This document shows, one piece after another, positions 12,260 to 23,549 of a DNA stretch of 64,000 nt; within the stretch, counting starts at the first letter, position 1, and each line of letters starts with the position of its first letter. The translations under genes were made by a program, and so were the position numbers. The stretch lies in NCBI GenBank assembly GCA_032622095.1, contig CP136065.1, forward strand, positions 96,167,343 through 96,231,342, read 5' to 3'. This DNA is from Siphonodentalium dalli. Its lineage: Eukaryota; Mollusca; Scaphopoda; Gadilida; Siphonodentaliidae. The notes below the pieces were generated by a model. The model saw only the letters and a program-made list of their open reading frames with translations. It did not search any database and was not told where the DNA came from.

Positions 12260-12808
12260 CAGGGGGGGGGGGGGGTGAAAAAAAAAATTCCGGCACGTAT
12301 GCCGGGGTGGGTGGGTGGTCAAAACCACCAACAAGCAATTTTTTCCGCAACTAAAAAAAAAATTCCTGCTTGTTTTTTAGTGTTTTGGCAATGAGTTGGG
12401 CTTCAAAACCACTTTGAATGAGAGAAATAATGTACTTCTAACTGTAAACTGACTGCAGGCAGTTATCGTGTTGTATTTTGTTGCAAATTTTGAAATCCAA
12501 GATGGCCGCTGGCAGCCATGTGTTTTTGGCCGAATGACTCAAAATGACTCATTCCTATTTACATGTCCATGTTAACATCCATGATAAATAGTATGCACAG
12601 AAATTCATATACAGCTGTTTACAGTGAATTTCCCCCCGCAAATCTCTGTTTTAGTGTTAAAAGGGGGGGGGGTGTCAAAAAATGGTCGGAAAAAACTGCC
12701 GAAAACGGAAAAAAATTTGGCGGTGGGGGTGGGTGGGTACAAAAAATGATCGAAAGGGAAAAAATGCCATACGTGCCTAAAAAAAAATTCCGACCCCCCC
12801 CCCCCCCT
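12260..12808 (+). mobile_element. Family F, hAT-like MITE, copy 1
   Basis: The element begins CAGGGG in a long G-run and ends in a long C-run and T. It is flanked by the perfect 8-base duplication GGTTGCAT (12252-12259 and 12809-12816). An 8-bp duplication with CAGGG termini is typical of hAT transposons. Subterminal sequences on both sides share GGCACGTATG in opposite orientation. The interior contains the AATCCAAGATGGC block that also builds the satellite at 51690-53263. No transposase is present; ORFs inside it are homopolymer artefacts. Confidence 0.8.
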
Positions 12809-13134
12809 GGTTGCATGCGAACGTTTCCGCAAGTGCACTCTTGTGTCAGTGTGAGCCGTCGGCGATATACAGTTTGTATATACATGTATATATATTCTTT
12901 ATTAGCCTCCATCGAGGAACGTTGTAGATGTACATACAGATTGATATATTTTTAATCACAAAGGGTAAGTGTGAGCCACCCCCCCCCCGGTAGCTGTTGG
13001 CCCAATATTCAATTGGCTTTGAAAACGTTAATTATTTGGTGTCAAGTCAGACCGTGGATCAAAGTTTCTATGACCTTTATCTAACTTGTGAGAAAGTTCA
13101 ACGGCACTACATATTGACATTAGAGAAGTTGGAC
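12809..13134. other. Spacer between two opposed F elements
   Basis: Contains diverged locus S sequence (GGCTTTGAAAACGTT and TTTGGTGTCAAGTCAGA at 13016-13055) that recurs at 15497-15550, plus a C-run at 12980. Confidence 0.5.
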
Positions 13135-13690
13135 CAGGGGGGGGGGGGGGGGGGGGTCGGAAAATTTTTTCAGGCACGTATGGCATTTTTTCCCTTTAGA
13201 TCATTTGTTGTACCCACCCACCCCCACCGCCAATTTTTTTTCCGTTTTCGGCAGTTTTTTCCGACCATTTTTTGACACCAATCCCCCCTTTTAACACTAA
13301 AACAGAGATTTGCGGGGGGAAATTCACTGTAAACAGCTGTATATGAATTTCTGTGCATACTATTTATCATGGATGTTAACATGGACATGTAAATAGGAAT
13401 GAGTCATTTTGAGGTCATTCGGCCAAAAAAACATGGCTGCCAGCGGCCATCTTGGATTTCAAAATTTGCAACAAAATACAACACGATAACTGCCTGCAGT
13501 CAGTTTACAGTTAGAATTACATTATTTCTCTCATTCAAAGTGGGTTTGAAGCCCAACTCATTGCCAAAACACTAAAAAACAAGCAGGATTTTTTTTTTTT
13601 AGTTGCGGAAAAAATTGCTTGTTGGTGGCTTTGACCACCCACCCACCCCGGCATACGTGCCGGAATTTTTTTTTTCACCCCCCCCCCCCT
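13135..13690 (-). mobile_element. Family F, hAT-like MITE, copy 2 (inverted)
   Basis: Same element as 12260-12808 in reverse orientation and almost identical over about 550 bases. The flanks are (A/G)GTTGGAC on each side (13127-13134 and 13691-13698), a 7-of-8 match that supports the 8-base target duplication seen in copy 1. Confidence 0.8.
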
Positions 13691-13699
13691 GGTTGGACC

Positions 13700-13990
13700 A
13701 GATTTTTCTTCAGCGTGAAACAATATAGATCGTTCGTTGTTAGCCTATTCCTGATATGGCATGCATAGAGAGCGTTTAGCTCACTGTTGTACGAAAGTTC
13801 AAGACTTGGAAAATTGCTACGACTTCTGTTCAGTTTTTCCCAGAGAACATAGGTCAAGCAATCTGTATAGTTGCTGTATTTATCGATACATATTGTCCCA
13901 CTACAAACTGGTTATATATATACATAACTGGAGGTGCATACGAGTCGTGTCCGTTTAAATGGTTATTGCTGCTAAATGTTAGTGGCAGTA
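13700..13990. repeat. Duplicated locus, copy 2 (partner 8930-9240)
   Basis: Diverged copy of 8930-9240, recognisable by TTAGCCTATTCCTGATATGG, GAGAGCGTTTAGCTCACT and GTGTCCGTTTAAA. Confidence 0.45.
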
Positions 13991-14039
13991 CGAAAATATG
14001 TGGGCTCTCAAGAATGAATCGTATTCTGTTTTTTTTCTA

Positions 14040-15440
14040 CGCCAAATGAATGTGACTGCAACCAGTACTTATGTACATATATACCTCTTTTCCAATTCCA
14101 GGTTCTATCACAGCGCTTCTCTGAGTTCTCCGTGGCCTACAAAGATCTTCGTCAGCATGAACATAGTTGTACAATGTATATACATTAGCTGCACTATCAT
14201 CGATGACGTCCACACACTTAGCATTCATTAGATCGTCTGCGCCAGTGAACACACGATCGTTGATTCGTTGGTGCATGCCGCTAACGGGCTGACAGCCTGA
14301 CACGTCAAGGCGGCGAAGCTTTGACCTTCATGCAGTTTAACGTTGCTTGCTGAAATAATAACCAATCGTAATGTTAAGCCGCGCCAGATTTGACACCATA
14401 AACCACAATTTGTACGTTTACTATACCGGAACGCAATTACATCGGACCTATTAATCCATTTATAGGAAGTTTTGGTGGCCAGATATGATGTCTACATTCA
14501 AATGAGGAAGTTTTAACACGTTTTGACAGCTCAGCAATTATGAGCTTTTCTTGTCGTTTTCGACGTATTACTTATGGATAATTTTGTGGATTTTCGCGAC
14601 GCCTGTGAGATAAGAAGGATAACGTTATTTGGTATCAAATCAGATCGTGGGATCTTTAACCACGATGTTCATGATGGGAGCTGCGCTGGTGCAGCATTTA
14701 ATGATCCTGTGTCAGTGCATTATCTTATATATGCGAGTCTCCTATAGGGAGGCTCGCATATATAAGCGAATGCACTGGTTTGCAATGTCAATACTGTTAG
14801 GCCAATGTATTCTCTTATACATGTATGTGCGAGGCTCCCTATATAGGAGACTCATATATATAAGAGAATACATTGACACAGGGTTTGACAACGTTCCTAT
14901 GTAGCTTTGTCTAACTCATAAGATCTCCGTTCCTATATCGACCTTCAGTTGAACCAATATAGACGCACCATCGTCCATACGGTTAGTCTTCATTTGATCG
15001 TCTAGGTCAATGAACGTGTGATCATATGTGCCGTTAGCGGACATACAAGTGAAGCAGCTACCTTCGTGTATACAGTTCAGAGTTGTTGGCTGAAATGAAC
15101 CAATCGTAATGTTCATCCATGCAGACCATCTCCGTTTTGACACCATGTGTACGTTTTCTATATCGGAAAATGCATCGGACCATTAGACCATTAATATGAA
15201 GTTTTGGTGACCAGATGACGAAATCAAATGAGAAAGTTTTAATACGTTTTTTACTAGTTCAGCCTATCAAAATGACAACGATCGTCTCGTTTAAAGAGCG
15301 TCCATGCTTCTGTCACCCAAAATTGGTATATATAATAAAAGCGTTCTAAATTATTATCCTTTCTGATCGTGTTCGGTGTACTACTTCATAGGCCTATTGA
15401 TAATTATGTGTATTTTCGCGGTGCCTGTGTGATACGAATG
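14040..15440 (-). pseudogene. Tandemly duplicated degenerate coding-like locus S
   Basis: Two diverged copies of roughly 550 bases lie at about 14110-14640 and 14895-15440, split by a family A MITE. On the minus strand both carry an acceptor-like ATTTCAG, a run with conserved Asp-Asp positions (ADDLMNAKCVDVIDDS in one, DLDDQMKTNRMDDG in the other) and matching 3' parts. One reading frame of copy 1 gives NVKLHEGQSFAALTCQ, which resembles the start of an immunoglobulin-like domain, but frames shift between copies and stops occur. A third partial copy is at 16980-17110 and a short piece at 19055-19095. I infer remnants of a duplicated exon-bearing gene; the family is uncertain. Confidence 0.35.
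14668..14890 (+). mobile_element. Family A MITE (piggyBac-like)
   Basis: Carries GGGAGCTGCGCTGGTGCAGC, two TTATATATGCGAG / CTCGCATATATAA palindromes and GTTAGGCCAATGTATTCTC. The outer TTAACCC ends are lost in this copy. Confidence 0.7.
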
Positions 15441-15556
15441 TTGGTGATTGCAAGTGTTTTTCATTGTCCTTTACCTGCAGGATTAAAAGCTGAACATTGG
15501 CTTTGAAAACGTTTAATTATTTGGTGTCAAATCAGACATTGGATCAAAGTTTCTAT

Positions 15557-15705
15557 CTGCCTTTATCTAACTTGTGAGATTTCCATCCATATGGACCTTT
15601 AGTTTGATATATTAACCGGACTGTCATTTATATGACCTTTATCTAACTTGTGAGATTTCCGTCCATATGGACCTTTAGTTTGATATATTAACCGGACTGT
15701 CATAA
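15557..15705. repeat. J satellite, two units of about 76 bp
   Basis: Two head-to-tail units contain TGACCTTTATCTAACTTGTG, GAGATTTCC, ATATGGACCTTTAGTTTGAT and ATTAACCGGACTGTCA. The unit aligns with the 3' part of the S locus (14905-14965). Confidence 0.8.
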
Positions 15706-15711
15706 GAAATG

Positions 15712-15850
15712 AACGGCGGTTTCAATGCGGTCATGGGGTTTTGACCGCGAGAAAAAATCAGCAAACTGCATGAACCCCGAAGGGGTTCATGCGGAGTTTG
15801 CTGATTTTTTTAACGCGGTCAAAACCCATGACCACATTGAATCCGCCGTT
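15712..15850. repeat. Long inverted repeat beside the J satellite
   Basis: Arms of about 65 bases start AACGGCGGTTTCAATG and enclose a second palindrome (CATGAACCCC / GGGGTTCATG). It lies immediately after the second J unit, so it may be an insertion into the array. Confidence 0.8.
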
Positions 15851-15854
15851 ATTA

Positions 15855-16520
15855 TTTATATTTATATACTTAAATTCATTATGAACTAGGATTGTATGTC
15901 TTTCCCACTATGTATTCATCTATTTAAACGAACGCATGGAGTTCAGTTCAGACAGTTCGAATCCTTGTTTTTTGGAAAACCAAACATTTTGAGAATCCGT
16001 TCATGGAGAACGGAAGAAACGCAATTTCACAGTACAGTATACACATATGACAAAATGTCTTGTTTAGCTAGTAACTAATGTAGACGTGTTGATTTCAAGA
16101 ATGATTGATATCTGAAACTAACAATTAAGTTTCGGCTGCGGATAAGAAATCAACAACACGCCGTTCTACCATAATGATATATTTGTGAGGTTCGGGGGAA
16201 TATTTGTAGCGGCAAGGAAAATGATAAAACTCTATTGAGTAGCGCGTTTTTTTTAAACATCAACGCTCAGTAACACCGAGCAACAACACTGATTGTAGAC
16301 CGAAACAAATTTCTTGCCAAATCCTGACCTACTAGATACTCGAGCAGTCGGTAATTTCCGACAATCCCCGGTGATTTCCGGGACCAATGTGTTCATAAAC
16401 CTATGAACGACACTGGAAGTGACGTCACGTTACGTTCATAGGTTTATGAACGCATTGAATAAGGGGTGTGTCTACCGTAACGCTATGGGGAAATCGGAAG
16501 AGATATCAGGTGTATGTAAA
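15855..16520. other. Unique DNA with one small palindrome
   Basis: GTTCATAAACCTATGAACG at 16391-16409 is itself palindromic and recurs inverted at 16433-16451. No gene is supported. Confidence 0.5.
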
Positions 16521-16524
16521 TATA

Positions 16525-16985
16525 TTTATATGACCTTTATCTAACTTTTGAGATTTCCGTTCATATGGACCTTTAGTTTGATATATTAACCGGACTGTCA
16601 TTTATATGACCTTTATCTAACATGTGAGTTTTCCATCCATATGGACCTTTAGTTTGATATATTAACCGGACTGTCATTTATATGACCTTTATTTTCTAAC
16701 TTTTGAGATTTCCGTTCATATGGACCTTTAGTTTGATATATTAACCGGACTGTCATTTATATGTCAGACCTTTATCTAACTTGTGAGATTTCTGTTCATA
16801 TGGACCTTTAGTTTGATATGTTAACCGGCTATCTTTTATATGACCTTTATCTAACTTGTGAGATTTCTGTTCATATGGACCTTTAGTTTGATATATTAAC
16901 CGGACTGTCATTTATATGACCTTTATCTAACTTGTGAGATTTCCGTTCATATGGACCTTTCGTTTGATATATTAACCGGACTATC
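16525..16985. repeat. J satellite, six units of 75-80 bp
   Basis: Unit starts (TTTATATGACC or variants) fall at about 16526, 16601, 16677, 16756, 16836 and 16911. Units differ at a few sites and by small insertions. There are no spacers of unique sequence between repeats, so this is a satellite-like array and not a CRISPR. Confidence 0.85.
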
Positions 16986-17109
16986 ATCGATGACATCCAC
17001 ACACTTAGCCTTCATTACATCCTCTGCCTCAATTAACACGTAATCGTTCGTTGGAACCGTTATCGGGCAGACATGTGAATTAAGCGTCGACATTCAAGGT
17101 CCCCGCAGA

Positions 17110-18088
17110 CTTGAGTAATCGAGCTTAGCAAGCGGACTCGTTACACGGACCAGATCGCTCGCGAGCCGTGTTCCCCGCTTACTTTAACAATTCGGCTCAG
17201 CTCTCTAAAACATTGATTCCAGACCGATAGCACGCGACTTACTATAACCAGAACGTTAGAACGTGACACCTGTCTCCCCCGTACCCACCCAACGTGCCAG
17301 GTTTATTGTCCTCCGACGGAGGATAAATGTATAATTAATTACCCTCGTCCGTCTAGCCGTCCGTTTGTCTTGCCGTCGTCCGTCTGGAACTTTATCCGAG
17401 CCTGTATTCTGTCATTTTCTGGTCAACTATTTTTAACATGCATAATCCAGCATTAAAACCTGCGCACCTAGCTGCGATTTTGAATTCGGTCGGACTCATT
17501 TTGGTAGAATTGTTGCCATTTTTCGACATAGAATCGTACATCCTGGGACGCATCTTTTGTCCCAGCCTGCATTCCGTCATTTTCCAGTCAATTGTTTTTT
17601 TTTAAACTAGGCACAGATTTCAACCATGCAGCATGGGAACCTATATATATATATATATATATATATATAATCGTACATCCTGGAATGTATCTTTGTCCGA
17701 ACCTATATTCTTATAATGTTGTTGATATTGTGCCAATTTGAGGTTATTTAGACTTTTAAGAGTTTTTTTTAGATTTGGTTATTTGTATGCAACTCAGTTA
17801 TAAGACAATGTACAAGTATTTATTCCATACGATATATTTCTATAAAGCCTCCGCTCTAAATGAAGCCACCGTGCTTTCACTAACTGCTTCGGTGACAAAT
17901 AATACATATATTCAAAATAGTTGCCTAAATATCAGTCACATTCCGAACCGAATGATATATTTTTAGTTTATTCCAGATTGAGTTGAATTTTTCAGACATC
18001 ACCATTTGAAAATTGGAAAATTTCTTAACCCAAACTGGTTGCAAAGACACACATTTCCGTCTTGATTTTCTGATAAATCTGGCTCGCA
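17110..18088. repeat. Short tandem duplication with (TA)n; otherwise unique
   Basis: About 2.5 diverged units of roughly 160-185 bp at 17390-17720 share GTCATTTTC(T/C)(G/A)GTCAA and AATCGTACATCCTGG. A (TA)n tract lies at 17643-17669. The rest to 18088 shows no gene. Confidence 0.55.
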
Positions 18089-18090
18089 TA

Positions 18091-18882
18091 AGCCCCGGTT
18101 CCATATCCCCGATTTTCCACCGCGAATGTTCCCGAATGACTCCCGAATCATAATTTTGCAAAAATCGTGGAGTAAGTTCGGGACGAGTCGGGACAGTGAA
18201 TTTTTACCCCCGAACATGATCGGGGATATCGGTGCTATCGGGGTCGATTCGGGACGATTCTGGACTCGCTCCCGACAGTTTTGAAATGTTCAATACTATC
18301 GGGAACCAAGCCGAATCTCTCCCGATTGGTCAATCATCGGGAGAAATTCGGGAGCAATTCGGCACCTATTCGGGAGTAGTCGGCAGTATTCGGCAATATT
18401 CGGGTGGATATTCTGGAGTAGTCGGCAGTATTCGGTAGGTTATTCCCAAATTCGCCATGTGTGGCTGCTTTTATTCTGAGATCCGGTGTATCTGCAAAAT
18501 TCGGCATCGATTCGGGACGTTCGGCAGCAATTGAATACCAATTCGGTATCTATTCGGCATCAATTCGGTACCAGTTCGGCATTGATTCGGGGTATTCGGC
18601 AACAACTCGGTGTAAGTCGGTAGTAATCTGGGCAATTCGGCAGCTACTCGCACGAAATTTCGGTATCAGTTCGGGATAATTCTTTATCATTCGGGAAGAA
18701 ATTCGGAAGCATTCTGGAATACTCGGCAATGTTCGGGACGATTAAATTTTGTCATCAGTTCGGCGGCTTTTGGAATAAAACTCGTCCAGAATTCTCTCGA
18801 ATGCTGCCGATTTGGTCTGGTCCCGAATTGGTGCCGAATATACTAATTCGGGACAATAAATCGGGAATATGGAACCGGGGCT
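18091..18882. mobile_element. TIR element K with TTCGG-rich interior
   Basis: Terminal inverted repeats of about 24 bases (AGCCCCGGTTCCATAT...) bound a 792-base unit, with ATA on both flanks as a possible 3-base duplication. The interior repeats ATTCGG or ATTCGGG dozens of times at irregular spacing. It opens repeat-derived frames on both strands, none of them credible genes. The superfamily is not assigned. Confidence 0.6.
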
Positions 18883-18884
18883 AT

Positions 18885-19778
18885 AGCCCGCACACTTGAG
18901 CAATCGGCCTCACGGGTCGGCAACATATCAGACATGCTTGATATGCAAGTCTAATTGCTCGCGAGTCCAATTGCTCAGTAAAATTACCCGACGTGCAGAC
19001 TTGAGCAATCGGGCTCGCGAGAAATGGTGCTATAAGCTCGAATGCTCAACTGTGCGTGCCGGGTCTTATGGTTTCGTGTTGTTGGCTGAAATAAACGGCA
19101 TAGTATGGGATTAGATACGACAGCGCCCAATGTTTATGTTTTGAAGTGAGAGATAACTCTAAGATGCCCGTTATTTCGTTAAATATGACTTTTACGAAAT
19201 AACGGGCATTTAAAGATTTACACCACAAACGCTCAAACTTCGCAAAACGTATAAGAAATGATAAACTCAGGGTGGGTGGGCTTGGGGGAGGCGGGTGGCA
19301 CTGTACAGAAGTCAGCCCAAAAAACACCTGTCGTATTTAATCCCAGATATTGCCAAATAAACCTACTCGTCAAACTACGTGATAAATTTCTCTCACTGCA
19401 TGGCTATACGCGCGAACGACAACTACCCCATGTCCTTTTTGTTGAAAGATTGGATGTTTTTTATTCCTAACTCTGAGTTGCTAGCCACCCTTGCCAGATT
19501 CGGATCTTACGTGAGTTATAAAAGACGAAGAAATGACATCAAATAACCGCGCCGGTGTTGAGAATTTGAAGAAAAAAACATGTCAAAAATAGCGCGCGGA
19601 TTAATATATATCCATATTCAACAGTATACTGACAATAGAACATTTGGAATTGGCCCCAAGCGAATTTACCCTGGTATTGGTACCAAACTTCACCTTGGTA
19701 TTTTCCTCCGTTATCAGTTTACAAAGTCACCCAGGTACATATAGAATTTCCAAGTCTAATAAAAGGCCGTCCGGCCAC
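18885..19778. other. No gene; short hairpins
   Basis: ACTTGAGCAATCGG occurs twice near 18893 and 18993, and a perfect 19-base stem (ATGCCCGTTATTTCGT) lies at 19164-19209. No supportable gene. Confidence 0.45.
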
Positions 19779-19779
19779 A

Positions 19780-20627
19780 GTGTCCCCCGAAAAAGTGGCT
19801 TCATTGGGGGCATCAGCTTTTCTGAAAAATATAACAAGGACCCTAAATCCGATACTAAAAATTTCAGAACAATCCAACCAGTGCCCATATTATATTTTCA
19901 TATAAGAAATCAATATTCCATATTTGAGAGCAACCAGACAAAAAAGGGTGGATCGTATCCATGTTCGAACTTGATCTGTATTTCGAGCTGATAAACTCAT
20001 ATACCAAATTTGAATCAGATATGATCAAACAAACTAAAGTTATCATCCGGAAACCTGAAATTGACAGGCTTCTAAGTCGTAAAAGGGCCATAACTCTCAC
20101 AAAAATGGGCAGAGCAAACCCATATTCGAACCTGACCTGTATTTTGGGCTGATAAACTATCATACTAAATTTGATTCAGATATGATTACACAAACTAAAG
20201 TTATCATCCGGAAACCAGAAATTGACAGGATTCTAAGTCGTAAAGGGCCATAACTCTCACAAAAATGGGCAGAGCAAACCCATATTCGAACCTGACCTGT
20301 ATTTTGGGCTGATAAACTACCATACTAAATTTGGTTCAGATATGATCACACAAACTGAAGTTATCATCCGGAAACTAGAAATTGACAGGATTCCAAGTCG
20401 AAAAATGGCCACAACTCTCGCAAAAATGGGCGGAGCAAACCCATATTGGAACTTGACCTGTATTTTGGTCGGATAAACTCACCTATGAAATTTGCTTTTG
20501 ATATAATAACCGAAACTAAAGTTATCATCCGGAAACCATTTCCGGACGCACACACGCACGGACGGACGGACGCCGACTATTTTAATAGTCCCCCGAAAAA
20601 AAATTCGGGGAAAATTTCGGGGGACAA
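19780..20627. repeat. Tandem array M, about 150-185 bp units
   Basis: Four to five units carry GGGCCATAACTCTCACAAAA, CCTGACCTGTATTTTGGGCT, GATAAACT and AAGTTATCATCCGGAAAC. The array ends in (GGAC)n and a hairpin of CCCCCGAAAAA / TTTCGGGGG. It is related to the C repeats at 54335-55915 and 61040-61370. Confidence 0.75.
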
Positions 20628-20629
20628 AA

Positions 20630-21490
20630 ATACGGAAGCCCGCATAGCCGTAAGTGGCAGGGGATTGGGAGGCCTGTACCCCCAACATTTTGAAAGCTCA
20701 TAATTCGGCCAATTTTCAAATTGGAAATATTTTTGGCCAAATGCAGAAAATTATTCGGAAAATTGAATTGTTTTTCAGGCAAAAATTCAGGCAAAAAGTC
20801 TCAGCCCCCTTCTCCCAAAATTGGGTGCCCGTGCGCACAGGCCACTGGGGAAAATACTAAATATCAATATAGTCTATACCAGTGACAAGGTTCAAAAGAT
20901 CGATTTTGGCTAAAACCACACAAACTATCAAAACCCTAATAAATTCTACAAATCTATCAATTCAGCTAAAATATCCTCCGGTGTGTCTTATTGGCAATCA
21001 AATTCCCTTTCCTTTGACATATAAATCGGTGAATTTTTTTTAACTTTATTCATAACGAATTCAAAAAACAAGACCTATCTGCGAATATCAGTAAATAGCA
21101 CGTATTATATGTAGGCTTCACTCCTAACATAACTCTTTCTATACTAAATAAATTATCCCACCAAGTTAAAATGTACACATTGGAATGTTATTTGGAGGGA
21201 TGTATACATTTTTCAATATTGATCAAGAATGTTGTCCCTTTTGTTGTCTATATAGACATATACACGTTATTCCGAGAAAGTGTAGTTTATCAAAAACACT
21301 TTCACCCGCATCCCCCATACCCGCTCACACTGCCAGGTTTATTTCAATACTGTTCTAGAAAGTTTTCTCTTTGTGACTGCTGTCCATTTCTAGACTTAAC
21401 GAAGTAACGGCTTGTTACTGTTAGATAGTTATTTTTTAGTTCTGTTTTGTTAGCGCTATTATTTGGATCTTTGTTATCATACCAGATTTA
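20630..21490. other. No gene; partial family I end
   Basis: CTTTCTATACTAAAT at 21135-21150 and the following 60 bases match the left part of family I. The rest is unremarkable. Confidence 0.5.
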
Positions 21491-21497
21491 CACACTT

Positions 21498-21735
21498 TAA
21501 CCCTTTCATGATGGGAGCTGCGCTGGTGCAGCATTAAAATCATGTGCCAGTGGATTACATGTAGCTTGCATATGCGAGTCTCCCATATATAACAGAATGC
21601 ACTGCATGGCTTAAAACGTCTAGATAAATATTGTTTGGTCAATATATTCTCTTATATATGCGCATATATATAAGAGAATGCATTGGCACATGGTTTTTGC
21701 AAAGTTTCAGGAAGCTCTAGTCAAGGAAGGGTAAA
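21498..21735 (+). mobile_element. Family A MITE (piggyBac-like)
   Basis: TTTAACCCTTTCATGATGGG at the left and GTCAAGGAAGGGTAAA at the right, with internal TATATGCG palindromes. The right TTAA is mutated. Confidence 0.75.
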
Positions 21736-21739
21736 GCTA

Positions 21740-23475
21740 CATTTGTATAACAGACGGGATGATCGAGTAAAAATAATCCATATATATTTAAGCGCTACCT
21801 CAAAGTATACGTGAGGTCATCTCATGCTTACGTTGCAAACAGATATCGGCAATTATTCTTCTTTGATTACGTGATCACAGTGACATATATACAGTATATA
21901 TATCCGGAAACGATCAGATTCTATAACGTGGTGTTCTCGCACAATTTCCGTTATAAACGAACTTAAAAGGTGACATTTAACACCCCCGCATTACCGCGAC
22001 CATGTTATAGTGTGTCGGTCTGTCGGAGACGTCGATGTTTCCGTTTTACGGAGACGAAATTACCCGTAATGTGATGAGATAGGTATCACTGGATTATGAG
22101 GTTGCGGCTTCTGTATATCTGATTGCCAACACTGAGCCCTTTATTACTTTGATTGTTTTCTGGGGTGTCATGGAAGTACAGGCCTTTGTCTGTCATTTGA
22201 TTTGGTGACGTCATGGATGAACATGCATGTACCGTATACGTCTGTATATATTCAGGAAACATGTTTACGTTAATGTACGAAACTAATAGCTGTAAAGTAA
22301 CTTGAATTTCATTGTTCTGCTATTCGACGCACACCTTAAACGGAGTGGAAACATGTGAAACTATGTCAATAAGAAGAACATGGAAACATAGATAAAATTG
22401 AATCTAATTTTTATTATGGTTATCCATTAATTACGTGATGTCACACATAAAACAAAATGTTGTTATGTCAACACTATTGTTACAGTGTCAGTCATTTGTA
22501 TCAACAAACAGTTGGACAAATTATTATCAAATCATGATGGCTTACTTCACAAAAGTTCAGAGTAATAACAAATATTCCAGAAAACACAGATTTGTAACTG
22601 CAATAATGGATATGCAATTGCAGCTGATGATGTCTGTTGACAAACGGCTGACTGGCACTGTAACAGTAATGTTTACATAATTGCATATTGCAGAGTGTAT
22701 TATATGATATTACATTTATTATATTAAATTTGAGAACAAAGTCTATCTGTAGTTTCTGTGTTCTTATTAGTGGTGATGGATTTACAATTTGTTTGATTTT
22801 TCACATTTAGTCACTGCGAGTTCCCTATATATCCCTTCAAACATATACGATATGAATCATTCCAATTATCCGATTGATTATATCATCACGAACCGTGTGA
22901 TGGGGTCAAGTTACTACGAACATTTGTTGGACACAGGAACGTGGCTAGAGAAATTCCAACTGCACCCTCCACCTTAATTGAACCAGGCCAAACTCCAATG
23001 TTTGTTGGAAATATCCAGACTGACACCTCCTAATTTCGGAAAATGTCCAACTAATAGCAATTTCAGACAAACATTTTGACGTTCTTTAAAAGCACTTCTT
23101 CCAAACATTTCGTTATTTCGTCAATACTATCCATAAGCCTCAATCCTAACCTCACGTGGCACGTGCGATTTAATATCAATAGCTATCTAATCGTGAGCCG
23201 TGCTTAAGTATATTTCGCTATTCAATCGTGTGCGTATTGACTGGTCTGATTCGTGACCTCAGTTTAAAGGCCCATTTAATCTTCAAGTCACCGATTATTT
23301 TTTTCCGTGCCTTGATATACGGTTATAATAAAAACCTGTGCCATAAAATATGATTAAAATACCACAATTCATCACCATTTGGGAAGGTGTCCATGTAGAA
23401 AAAGAAAACAGCTGAAATCATAGAAACATTTCCCCCGTTATAGCTTCCAGAATGCAACATAATGCAAACTAAAAA
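21740..23475. other. Mostly unique; one TIR-like pair
   Basis: Inverted arms of about 25 bases at 22478-22505 and 22638-22665 (TGTTACAGTGTCAGTCATTTG type) could bound a 188-base MITE. No coding sequence is supported. Confidence 0.4.
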
Positions 23476-23479
23476 TTAA

Positions 23480-23546
23480 TTTTCAATGGATGGGGGAATA
23501 ACTCTATATCTTAAGATATAGAGTTATTCCCCTTTCATTGAAAATA
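23480..23546. repeat. Inverted repeat
   Basis: Arms of about 30 bases containing GGGGGAATAACTCTATATCT meet at a central TTAA. Confidence 0.75.
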
Positions 23547-23549
23547 ATG

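Noticed and set aside
12563-13388. ORFs with Pro- and Gly-rich stretches
   Set aside because: They translate the C- and G-runs of family F; the same peptides recur at 43780-44145 in the third copy.
15940-15975. GTTCGAATCC resembling a tRNA B box
   Set aside because: No A box, acceptor stem or cloverleaf could be formed around it.
16525-16985. Regular repeats that could look like a CRISPR array
   Set aside because: Units of 75-80 bp are contiguous with no unique spacers, in a eukaryotic intron-bearing genome with no cas genes.
18232-18679. Three ORFs with repeated Ser/Gly/Ile-rich peptides
   Set aside because: Produced by the ATTCGG repeats inside element K.
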